In this document: positions 55,901 to 64,000 of the stretch, in pieces | How positions within the stretch are numbered: position 1 is the stretch's first letter | Layout of the letters: each line of letters begins with the position of its first letter | DNA from: Limnoperna fortunei | Lineage: Eukaryota; Mollusca; Bivalvia; Mytilida; Modiolidae | NCBI GenBank assembly: GCA_944474755.1 | Contig: OX104117.1 | Location: 56,676,964 to 56,740,963, forward strand | DNA length: 64,000 nt | Direction: 5' to 3' | Notes under the pieces: generated by a model | The model's input: the letters and a program-made list of their open reading frames with translations, nothing else | What the model was told of the DNA's origin: nothing | The model's database searches: none | Position numbers and translations under genes: made by a program

Positions 55901-58900
55901 TGATGTTAAAATATATTAAGCAGCTTTGTTCTAAATAAATCTTTTTTTTTCTATATAGTTATAAATAGTGCAATAACTTATATTAATAATATATAAATAG
56001 CAATGTGTTACATCAATCTAGTTAAGTGAGTGTTGGATCGCTCAGATGAAGATTTATACAATTACACAATTACAAATTAAAATAGTAAAGATGTCCAATG
56101 ACAATAATTATAACAACATTACTATAAACAAATAATCCGTAAGGAACACAATATTTTGCTCTACAAAGAGCTGGGTCCAGCATACAGATTTTCTGTAAAG
56201 TGAACAACAAAAGTATTTCCTAATTGAACATGTCTTTTCAGTCAACGCCTGATGAAGCTCTTTGGTAGAGCGAAATATTGGGTTCTTTACGTATTATTTA
56301 TATATAGTAGTGTTGTTAGAATTATTGTCATTAGACAACTATCATCCTCACAAGTCAGGGTTTCCGAGTCCACGTGTGTCCACGAAACCCTAACAAACTT
56401 AGCTAGGAAATTCCCGGGCCAGAAGATTTTCGTATGACGTCAATCCTTCAAAATATCAACTAATGAAATTGCTTGAAAGATTTTCCATCCTTTGTTAACT
56501 TCGACTCAGATGTTAAATTTAACTTTTTATTCAATTGTAAAGACTATGATATAGTAAAAGTTATTGTCATAGGTGTTAATCAAATGTATAAAAGGAGATT
56601 TGAGTTACTTAATATCTGTGACTAAGTGTATTGTAGTTGTCTAACTCATATTATTATTTATTAATAATATTGTAAAGTATTCCTGTATTAATTCTACAGC
56701 ACCTCCTCTAATGATTAATCCAATATATTATATACTTATTATTAATAGGCAAGCCAAGTCCAACCTGGTAAAGTATATCTTTCTGATATATATGATAATG
56801 AGGCATGTGTCTAAATTACTAGTAGACATATTCTTATATATATGTTTGTATGTGTTTATAAATTGTAACTGTATTGGTAACAATCCTGTATTTGGATTTT
56901 AGACCAAATAAAAATTCTGTTCTGTTCTGTTCTGTTCTGAAAGAAGCAAGTGTTTGGCAGTAGTCATTCTTAATCATCTTGAGTGTGAAGAAAACGTAAT
57001 GAAACTAAATAATAACGCGGTATTAACAAACTATTAACACTACTGTACAAAACACACTAATTTTCACATGGTCTACGCAACACATTCGTTTATAGTAAGT
57101 GTTGACGTAGGTTGTATAGTGTTTTTTGCGTTACAAATGAAAACTGCTTACCGCGTATGGTTCAGCTTATGCTCCTTTTTTAGATCAAGAAGGGACCTTT
57201 TTGAAATCAATAATTATTTCCCCGAGATATTCAGCGTTTTGAAATAAGTCGGTTTTTTAGTTTTGAACGGGCGATTTTTCATACTAAAATTTGACCTTAA
57301 TTAGAACGGAACTGTACTTTAGGAACAATCGATTGTTGTCTACTCGAAATCCTTCGGGTGATGTCGTCTGCAGTTTAGGCGGGAAAAGTCTCGCGGTTTG
57401 TCCGAATACCATTGAACGTCACGAAAGCAGACGAACATTTGTAAACATCGTAAGGTCCCTTAAGAAACAAAAATGGCTGACTTATTATGTGAAATTTCCG
57501 TAGCAAAAGTCAAGGACGATTTGTAACAACTTAAATACAGAGGCATACTATAAAACATGGACAGGTTGTTGTATCTACGTTTTTTCTACTGAATTTTCGT
57601 AATAACAAGGTAAAATATAAAATAATGAAAAAATGCTACCAGACAATTTTTTCCAAGGGGGGTTGGCATTTAGTATAGTTTATTTACAATCGACTTCGGG
57701 ATATCCCCTAACCAAGTCGTGAATGAAAGCGAGCTTTTGATTGGCTACATTAAGGTAAGATGTAGCCAATCAAAATAGTGACTTATAGCCCGGGAATTTC
57801 CTAGCTAAGTTTGTCATTGTTTCGTGGAGACACATGTGGACACATAAACCCTGACTTGTGAGGATGGACAACTATATATATATTTTTTAAACAGGGATTT
57901 GTATGATAATAAACAATGAAAAATTCTCACAGACATCAAATCTAAAGGACAGAATAGGCTCAAGCTACGATGCAGGTAACGGAACAGTGGGATTTTGTTC
58001 GAGTTAAAACAAGTTAAATTTATTTTAAGAATAACAAGATAGCTAAATAAATATGCACTTTTGAATGTCTTTCATTCTAATGACATGAAAAACAAAATCA
58101 AAGTCGACGGTAAATATTAGACGCTTATGTATTAATATGTAAAAGCGTTTCATATAGCTGGAGCTATTAAATACATTTAGTGTTAAATTTCGATCGTAGG
58201 GCGATAAATGAAAAATATGCTCATGTTCGCACTAATAATTTAAAAAAAAACAATAAGATATTGGATTTATATAATATACCAACGCATTCATATACATGTA
58301 CCAGGGCATTTATCTGACCTGAATAAACTATTTCACACACACAGACACACACGCAATACACAAGACCTCTATAATTATTCATATTATCAAACATGATCGA
58401 TGATGGTCAACTAGAAAGAAATTGCTTTGCTTATGTATTTTTTCAAATTTAAATTACAGCTGATCTGAAAAAAATATTTGAACATTTTGGCCTCAAGGTC
58501 ATTGTAAAACAAGACCTCAAAGGAGATGAAATGTTATTAGCTGTAGAATTTTTGTCACAAGAAGACCATTCCTTATTCAGCGTGTGTGTTGTTTGTCTAT
58601 TATCTCATGGCGAGGAAAATGCTGTATTTGGAACTGACGGACAATCTGTCAAGTTATTGAATTTGACATCGTGTTTTACTAAGTCTAGATGCATCACTCT
58701 GTCAGGAAAACCTAAGTTGTTCTTCGTACAGGCCTGTCAAGGTGAACTTGAGCAAAGAGCACCAAACAATGTAAACGGTAAATCTATTATTATCTAATGT
58801 TCTATACAAAACTATGTGATTTTTACAAGCTTCAGCAAAGTTTCTGGCTACATCCTACCAAGAGAATCTATGTTCAAAAAAGCAACTATCCAAACACTTC

Positions 58901-61118
58901 ATACTTTTTAGGGGCACTTCAAATTTGGTTCTGGTTGCTCAATTCATTGTTCCCGTTGGTTTATTATATGTTAACATGTTCTCGTCCTAAATATAGCTGA
59001 AATACATCTCGCTGCACGTTAAGTAAGCATTCGATCAATCAATACCCGTTATCTAGGCTTTCCAGGTTTTATCGTAAATAAAAATCAAAATATTACTCTC
59101 ATTGTTTGTTTGTTTGTTGGAATGTTGTTAACCACCAATGTCAGCACTTTTTCAGCTATATCATGGCGTCCAGTCTTTATTGGGGAGGAAGCCAGAGTAC
59201 CGGGAGAAAACCCCCGACCTTCGGTAGGGGAACTGGCAATCCTTGTCAAGAATACTACTTAGAGATTTTATAAATAGTCAATAAATCGTACTAAATGAGT
59301 AAATATTCAATAATTTAATTTAAAGGTAACTTATTTTTTAAAATTTAAATTTACTTTAAAGGTAACTTATTTTTTAATTTTTAATTTTAAAAGGCATGAA
59401 TGTAGTTGGAAACGCAAGTAGTGATGTATCTTACTTACCTCCTACCGAAGAGAATAGTTGTCCAAATGCACTTCCGCCCGAAGAGGATTTTTTGTTGGGA
59501 TATTCAACGACACCAGGATATGTCTCGTTCAGGGATACCGCTAGTGGATCGTATTACATTCAAACTCTTACCAAGATATTCATCCAGAACGCTGAAAGGT
59601 ATTTTACTTTCTTTTTGATTGTTTTGAGATATTCAGTAAATTTAATTCGAGCAAAAATGCAATAATGTTAATGTTAATTAATTTAAAACTCTTTACATGC
59701 AATTTGTTTTGTTTCAGTGTATATTTCATCCGTAAAGTATAATATTATTTTAAAACGATTTTTACACAATAAAAAGATTTTTTTACTAATATTATAAATA
59801 CATCATCTAGAGTACTAAATATAAGACTGCAGCTTCCTCATTAATAAAAACTGGATGCTCTGATACCGTATGACTTAATTATTTCTGAAAGTGGCAGTAA
59901 AACACCATCCAAAAAGATCCTGATTTGAGATAATCGCAAATAAATGGATTTAAATATTTAGTTAATCCTACGAATGTACTTACAGTTACCGGCGCATTCC
60001 TGATTATAGTGTCAATAAACTTATCATTATCATAGTTTGTCTATATGTTACCATCAGCAATTAAGATCCTAGGAAAATCCTCCTAATTTAGCCCCCCAAA
60101 AAATAGTTGCATAGGTTGAAATTGTTTGTTTGTTTGTTTGATGGTGTTTTAACGCAACTTTCAGCAATTTTTCAGCTATATCATGGCGTCCAGTTTTTAT
60201 TGGGGGAGGAAGCCGGAGTACCCGGAGAAAACCCCCGACCTGCGGTAGGAAAACTAGCAATCCTTGTCAATTAGGGTTGGAGTCGAGTACACCCTGCCTG
60301 CAGTGAGAATCGAACCAGCAATATCAGTGTTGACAGACCACGTGATCAATAGTAGACGAACTACTTTAAACACTCTGCCACCGAGGCCCCTAAGTTGAAA
60401 TTGTAATCTTTATTATAAATAAATAAACAAATGTACATTGTGCGCCAAAAATGACTGAAAATGTTCGTGAAAATAAAAGATTGGTTTTTCACGCTGGTAT
60501 AAATATCCCCTCTAAATATTGAAAATGTTTATATTTTTTAGGTTGTTACTTCCCCATAAAAAGTACACATCATATTTTTGGATCTATTAGATATACATGT
60601 CATTTAAACATATTTTATTTTTCTAAAAAAGCAACAAATGGATCAGACACAAGTTTTACAACTTTGAATTGTCTTCTCCGAAGATATATATGTAGTGCAT
60701 GTTAGCGTTTGGTTTGTTGTTTTATACGAAACCTGTAGCATTTTATATATTGACGACTTTTATTTATCGAAATTGTGGTCTAAAAATGAGTATTTCCTTT
60801 AAAAAATGAAATGAACAATAGCAGACACTATTTAAGGAACGGCAAACTTTGAAGTTACATTCACACTAAATAGATGTCTGACTCTCATTGTTACTTTTAC
60901 TCCAAAATGTTTATTTAAATTATGGAGAACTTTGCTGAATACTAAAATAAATTGTATTTTTTAGGGAAGATGTACATTCAATGCTTACAATGGTCATCAA
61001 AGAATTAGCCAAACTTGACATTCAAGTGGATGGAGCCAGTGGAAGTATTAACAAACAATGTCCAATGATACTGCATTCTCTTACTAAAAAGCTTTATTTT
61101 TTTCCGGAACAACCTTAA
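52973..61118 (+). CDS. DED-DED initiator caspase (caspase-8-like), seven exons
   Basis: Exons 52973-53286, 53622-53866, 55731-55772, 57895-57975, 58460-58777, 59394-59598 and 60965-61118 join without a stop to 452 residues. Splice phases match at every junction (2,1,1,1,1,2). Two death-effector domains fall at about 10-85 and 106-184; they recruit the protein to adaptor complexes. The protease p20 begins with the ICMIINNEKF strand (about 202), has substrate-pocket Arg in DRIGSS, catalytic His277 in LSHGEE and catalytic Cys320 in FFVQACQGE. The p10 part has EEDFLLGYST and SFRD...SYYIQTL. The family cleaves effector caspases after Asp in death and immune signalling, in the cytosol. AATAAA is at 61144. 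The 42-nt exon 3 keeps phase whether used or skipped. Introns 2, 3, 5 and 6 carry mobile elements, one ending 28 bp before exon 4. Caspase-8/10 identity is by architecture. Confidence 0.92.
53440..53580 (+). repeat. SINE remnant in caspase intron 1
   Basis: Family phrases GCGGGTTAAAGCCTTACTGC, AGAAGGTAG, ATAGCTGAAAACTGCAGTAATTG are worn but in order. Confidence 0.4.
54410..54739. mobile_element. TA-flanked MITE carrying a LINE coding fragment (caspase intron 2)
   Basis: Perfect inverted ends GTTTGCCGGTTTCGCGGACT (54410-) and its complement (-54739) are bordered by TA. Inside, plus-strand codons (about 54500-54636) read CQTKDTHEFLKKIGLLGVG and IPNELILDNGSISSNIDSV. This is the linker region between endonuclease and reverse transcriptase of non-LTR elements, followed by stops. 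This looks like a retroelement fragment inside, or captured by, a DNA element. Confidence 0.65.
55330..55430 (+). repeat. Non-LTR 3' end in caspase intron 2
   Basis: AATAAAATATTGAATCTGAATCTGAA is typical of a LINE tail with a TCTGAA microsatellite. The rest of the element is missing. Confidence 0.5.
56343..57866. mobile_element. 1.5-kb inverted-repeat element in caspase intron 3
   Basis: Terminal repeats of about 78 bp start CATCCTCACAAGTCAGGG and share AAACTTAGCTAGGAAATTCC. GACAACTAT flanks both ends (56334-56342, 57867-57875). The right end lies 28 bp before exon 4. The ends match the 85-bp MITE at 26.6 kb. The interior holds a LINE tail with a TTCTG microsatellite (about 56700-56940) and a 16-bp hairpin (57735-57750 and 57760-57775). 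A short unrecognised frame lies near 57291-57503; no transposase found. Confidence 0.85.
58917..59045 (+). repeat. SINE-like 3' end in caspase intron 5
   Basis: CTCGTCCTAAATATAGCTGAA, GCACGTTAAG and an AATCAATCAATA tail match the 3' part of the family at 26.0 and 35.1 kb. Confidence 0.55.
59118..59255 (-). repeat. SINE fragment in caspase intron 5
   Basis: Minus-strand copy of the tRNA-derived family body and tail (AGCTATATCATGGCGTCCAG, GGAGAAAACCCCCGACCTTC). Confidence 0.75.
60125..60390 (-). repeat. Full-length tRNA-derived SINE in caspase intron 6
   Basis: On the minus strand it begins GGGGCCTCGGTGGCAGAGTG (A box) and has GGTTCGATTCTCAC (B box). It continues with the body AGGATTGCTAGTTTTCC, GGGGGTTTTCTCCGGG and GACGCCATGATATAGC, and ends in a CAAA-repeat tail. 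A[G/A]GTTGAAATTG flanks both ends (60113-60124, 60392-60403). This is the reference copy for the other SINE calls in the window. Confidence 0.9.
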
Positions 61119-61169
61119 AATAGGCTACAAATCGAATTGTTTGAATAAAATATTGCATTCTAAGTAAAC

Positions 61170-61502
61170 AAAATGTCATCCAAAATACCAAGATTAACAG
61201 AATTTACTATGTGTTCATCCAATCAAGACTGATCGGTGGCGATTACATGAAAACAATATTAAATCCAACATATAACATCTATTAATTTTGTGCATTAAGT
61301 AACATAAATGTCATTTTAGTTGTACTGCGCCAGTGGCATATGTTTTGATCAGTTTTCCTATCGGGGGTAACTACAAAAACAAACTAGACAATACTGTTTT
61401 CATACAACCCGATTCTATTGGTTGTAGGTCAACTTGGCGTAGAGAAAACGGATTAAGTCAACCACGAGCAAGTATTTATCCGAACACAATTTTCATTAAG
61501 GA
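61170..61502. other. Intergenic downstream of the caspase
   Basis: AT-rich sequence. A short frame at 61333-61566 runs into the foldback element and lacks motifs. Confidence 0.4.
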
Positions 61503-61642
61503 TTGTTTTCAATTGTTGGTTAGATTATTAGATATAAACGCCTTTGGGTCGATTTACGCTGAATAAACCGCGAATTTATGTTGCAGCGTAAATCTATCCA
61601 AAGTCGTTTATATCCAATAATCTAACCAACAATTGAAAATAA
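61503..61642. mobile_element. Foldback element, ~58-bp arms
   Basis: The arms TTGTTTTCAATTGTTGGTTAG...GATTTACGCTG and the inverted CAGCGTAAATC...CTAACCAACAATTGAAAA surround AATAAACCGCGAATTTATGTT. A few mismatches are present. Confidence 0.8.
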
Positions 61643-62072
61643 ACCTTATATTTTAAATTCTATAGTAAAAATGAAGTAACAAGAACAATATTTTACAATT
61701 AATCAAATAATATTTGCAATTCACAATTTTAGTGTCGTCACTTGTTGTTTGCGGAAGAATTCATGTATAGCCAACGTCATCAATACATCTTATGACGTCA
61801 CAATCAGTCACGTGTTGAAAAGGCAAGTTAGGTTATAGGAAATAACCAACTTTGCCCATGTATTGAGTATTTAAACGAAATAAAAATATTTATACATAAC
61901 TAAAACATTCTTTGGTGTCCTATGAATAAAAACAATTTTATTTCAATTCAAACAAGCTCAACAGAGAGATACATCTCTCTTGATAGATCCCACTAGAACA
62001 GTACATATTAATTGAATTCAAATGTGTGTGTAGTATAGCCTTCATGTGTTCTGTTGTGACGTAATTACCATA
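61643..62072. other. Upstream region of the coiled-coil gene
   Basis: No TATA box was assigned. TGACGTAA, a CRE-like half site, lies at 62057-62064, just before the ATG. Confidence 0.4.
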
Positions 62073-62641
62073 ATGGTCATGATAGGTGCTTGTCCAGTGG
62101 AAGACACGAAGAAAATTTCTGTAAGGGATTTTTCGTTTTGTTAATTTGTTGTTTTGTTAGTTTTTGTTTGTTTGTTGTTTTGTTTTGTAAAAAACAGTTG
62201 CCGCAGCAAATGGTAGGAGATTTGCAATACTGCTTATAGAATTATATTGACGATTTGAAAGCTAAAGCAGACATTTCATTACAGAACGGAATGTTGTTTT
62301 CATCAGCGGCTATGGAGACACAGAGGGAAATTTTGTTTCACTTTACTTCTACGGTCTCTGAATTAGAATATATGCGTGAGGAATTGGTCAGATTTAGGAC
62401 TTTGCGAAACCTACGTGAAACGGAAATCCAAATTTTAAGGATTGATGCGGATGAGTTAAATAAAGTTAACGCAGAATTGATGTACCGTGTTAATCATTAT
62501 AAAGAGGAACTGGTCAAACTAACAGCAAAAAAGGAAAACAGCAAACTTGCCAGAAACAAGTTACCACAAGTAGCAATGAAACGGTCTTCGCTGTTCAACC
62601 GTGTAAAAAGTTTCTTTTTCGTTTACCTTTACACGTTATGA
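62073..62641 (+). pseudogene. Two-exon coiled-coil protein gene with in-frame TAG
   Basis: Exon 1 (62073-62120) encodes MVMIGACPVEDTKKIS and ends at GTAAGG in phase 0. Exon 2 (62198-62641) follows TAAAAAACAG and reads LPQQMVGDLQYCL, then TAG at 62237-62239. It resumes in the same frame with NYIDDLKAKADISLQNG for 128 or more further codons. The rest is strongly charged with leucine heptads (about residues 70-130: LEYMREELVRFRTLRNL and following), typical of a coiled coil, with a basic C-terminal tail. One stop in an otherwise open frame could be a recent nonsense mutation, a sequence error or a polymorphism. Translation from a later Met is also possible. I do not recognise the family. A partial paralogue of the exon lies at 63.3 kb. 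Confidence 0.5.
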
Positions 62642-62914
62642 AAATAGATTGCAATGTCCTACACAGTTATTTAATTTTTTTATTGTTTTCTTTATCAAAA
62701 TGTATATAATTTTTGTTTAAATGTATACAATGTAAAATTAAATTTAAGGTTGATTTTACGCAACGTTTTGTTTTAATTATGTTTTATCAGGAGGGTTGAA
62801 AAATAAAAACTAGTCAATAATGGATTGCTTGTGGATTAGAGATGCAATTTTACCCCTCCTTCCAAGTTCATTTTTTAATACTAAAATAGATTAAAGTAGC
62901 TGCTGCTAGTTTAT

Positions 62915-63045
62915 CACGTGCCTGTCAACACTGAGGTTGAAGTTTCGAGTCATATATTGCGTGCAGGGTTCTCGCCGCTAGAATCCTAATTGACAATGAT
63001 TTACAGTTTTGAGAAAAATTGCTGTAAGTGGTGTTAAAACTCATT
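62915..63045 (+). repeat. SINE remnant
   Basis: TATCACGTGCCTGTCAACAC, GAAGTTTCGAGTCA, ATCCTAATTGACAATGATT and AATTGCTGTAAGTGG follow the family order. Confidence 0.65.
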
Positions 63046-63055
63046 CTAACGATTC

Positions 63056-63275
63056 GTTACGTAATAGTAAGCTGATAGCTAAAGATTGTTACGTAATGAA
63101 TAGCTGACAGCTCAAACATGTTGCATACTGGATATCTGAAAACTAAAGCTTTAACGTAACGGATAGGTGACAGCTAAAGCTTTTTACGTAATGAATAGCT
63201 GAAAGTTTAAGCTTGTTAGGTAATGGATAGCGGACAGCTAACGCTCATAACGTTATGGATAGCTGGTAGCCGGGA
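63056..63275. repeat. ~31-bp minisatellite, about seven units
   Basis: Diverged units of GTTACGTAATGGATAGCTGA followed by CAGCTAAAGCTT run head to tail up to the paralogous exon fragment. Confidence 0.85.
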
Positions 63276-63297
63276 AAGCTATATAGCTGCTCATAAT

Positions 63298-63462
63298 AGA
63301 GATATTGACGATTTGAAAGCCAAACAGACATGGCATTACAGAACAGAATGTTGTTGCAACAAGCTGTCGCCTTTCGAAGGCATTGTTGCGAAAAAACTCC
63401 CGATTTTTTTAAAAAAAGGTAATCTATTTAAAAAAATATATAGAAACCATGCAAACATGTGA
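63298..63462 (+). pseudogene. Partial paralogue of the coiled-coil exon
   Basis: ATTGACGATTTGAAAGCCAA matches the exon at 62.25 kb (IDDLKAK), and GCATTACAGAACAGAATGTTG matches its continuation. One base is lost between the two, which shifts the frame. After about 70 bases the similarity fades. No splice sites were assigned. Confidence 0.5.
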
Positions 63463-64000
63463 GCCTATTCTCATTCACTGTAATAATGCGTGCTCATATA
63501 TAAGTTGTAACTTTTTATGTTTCTATGTAACCTCAAAACTACGTATTGTATACGTGAAGGGCAAATTCTTGGTGTAATGGACTAACGATGAGCTTTATGT
63601 CAACTCAAGAAAACACTACAGATATCTCAAATTACGACATAGGTGTATAAGATGTTTGACGAAGTAAATTTGAACCGCGACCTAAGAAAGTTTAGGTTTC
63701 ATTCTACTGCAATACTCTGCCCTACTAACTGAAACTTAGTGGAATTGAACAACTTTACTTGTTGTTGATCGTATTACAATGACAAGTACATGCACATTTG
63801 TTTTGAGTATTCTGCATATAAATAATCTTGCCAAAAATACAAGAACTATACCTGTGCTGCAGATGCCGCATTAAGCAACACAAGTATAACATCCATGCTT
63901 AGGATTATATATGTTTTGATCGAGTCCGATTGGTTCCCGCATGCTCCATATTTTTTCTGTTAAAAAACAATTCGAATTTTATTTCCTGTTCTTTACCTCG
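63463..64000. other. Intergenic, no feature recognised
   Basis: AT-rich sequence to the window edge without a supportable gene or repeat. Confidence 0.45.

Noticed and set aside
58797..59000. Plus-strand frame after caspase exon 5
   Set aside because: Intron 5 read-through with a SINE-like element. The splice donor at 58778 and the acceptor at 59393 account for the gene.
60125..60390. Possible functional tRNA gene from A and B boxes
   Set aside because: The boxes belong to a SINE with a long body, CAAA tail and target duplication. No cloverleaf tRNA was seen.

Overview
The window is eukaryotic, AT-rich and intron-bearing. It most likely comes from a bivalve-type mollusc. This is inferred from a tRNA-derived SINE family of the kind common in molluscs, from many Tc1, non-LTR and MITE insertions, and from a DED-DED caspase of the caspase-8 type. 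No bacterial-style operons, CRISPR arrays or rRNA genes were seen. Most of the sequence is mobile DNA, satellites and duplicated segments around a few genes.

Layout. 0-3.1 kb: a minisatellite and a 5'-truncated non-LTR retrotransposon with an unbroken 648-residue reverse transcriptase frame. 4.0-4.4 kb: a foldback MITE with a 9-bp target duplication. 5.8-6.9 kb: an intronless seven-transmembrane receptor. 8.2-13.3 kb: two divergent members (A on minus, B on plus) of an unrecognised three-exon gene family. Two more members follow, C at 29.4-30.5 kb (decayed) and D at 39.3-40.3 kb (intact). Each has the same upstream block with a CRE-like TGACGTCA element. B, C and D sit in diverged copies of one duplication unit of roughly 10 kb, which also carries a SINE, non-LTR fragments, a 20-bp minisatellite and a Tc1 element. 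Paralogous copies act as empty sites for each other's insertions. 13.4-18.6 kb: retroelement remains, palindromes and two tandem arrays. 18.7-24.6 kb: a 5.9-kb element with ~100-bp terminal inverted repeats and a 9-bp target duplication, inserted into satellite DNA and containing a TA-flanked MITE filled with GAAGATATCTTC palindromes. 40.9-47.6 kb: a CAGGGGCGG-ended element, a nearly complete Tc1 with its own ends, and an internally deleted Polinton/Maverick-like element with DNA polymerase B remains. 47.7-52.9 kb: mostly non-coding.

53.0-61.1 kb: a complete seven-exon gene for a 452-residue DED-DED caspase with catalytic His and Cys. A 1.5-kb inverted-repeat element ends 28 bp before one of its exons. 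62.0-63.5 kb: a two-exon coiled-coil gene with an in-frame TAG and a paralogous exon fragment next to a minisatellite.

How the genes relate: the caspase is an initiator-type death or innate immune protease. The four-copy family is a set of basic, Cys-containing small proteins (105-120 residues) with a shared promoter. No operonic relation between the genes is visible. The duplication unit has evolved by tandem segmental copying followed by independent transposon insertion and palindrome-forming mutations.
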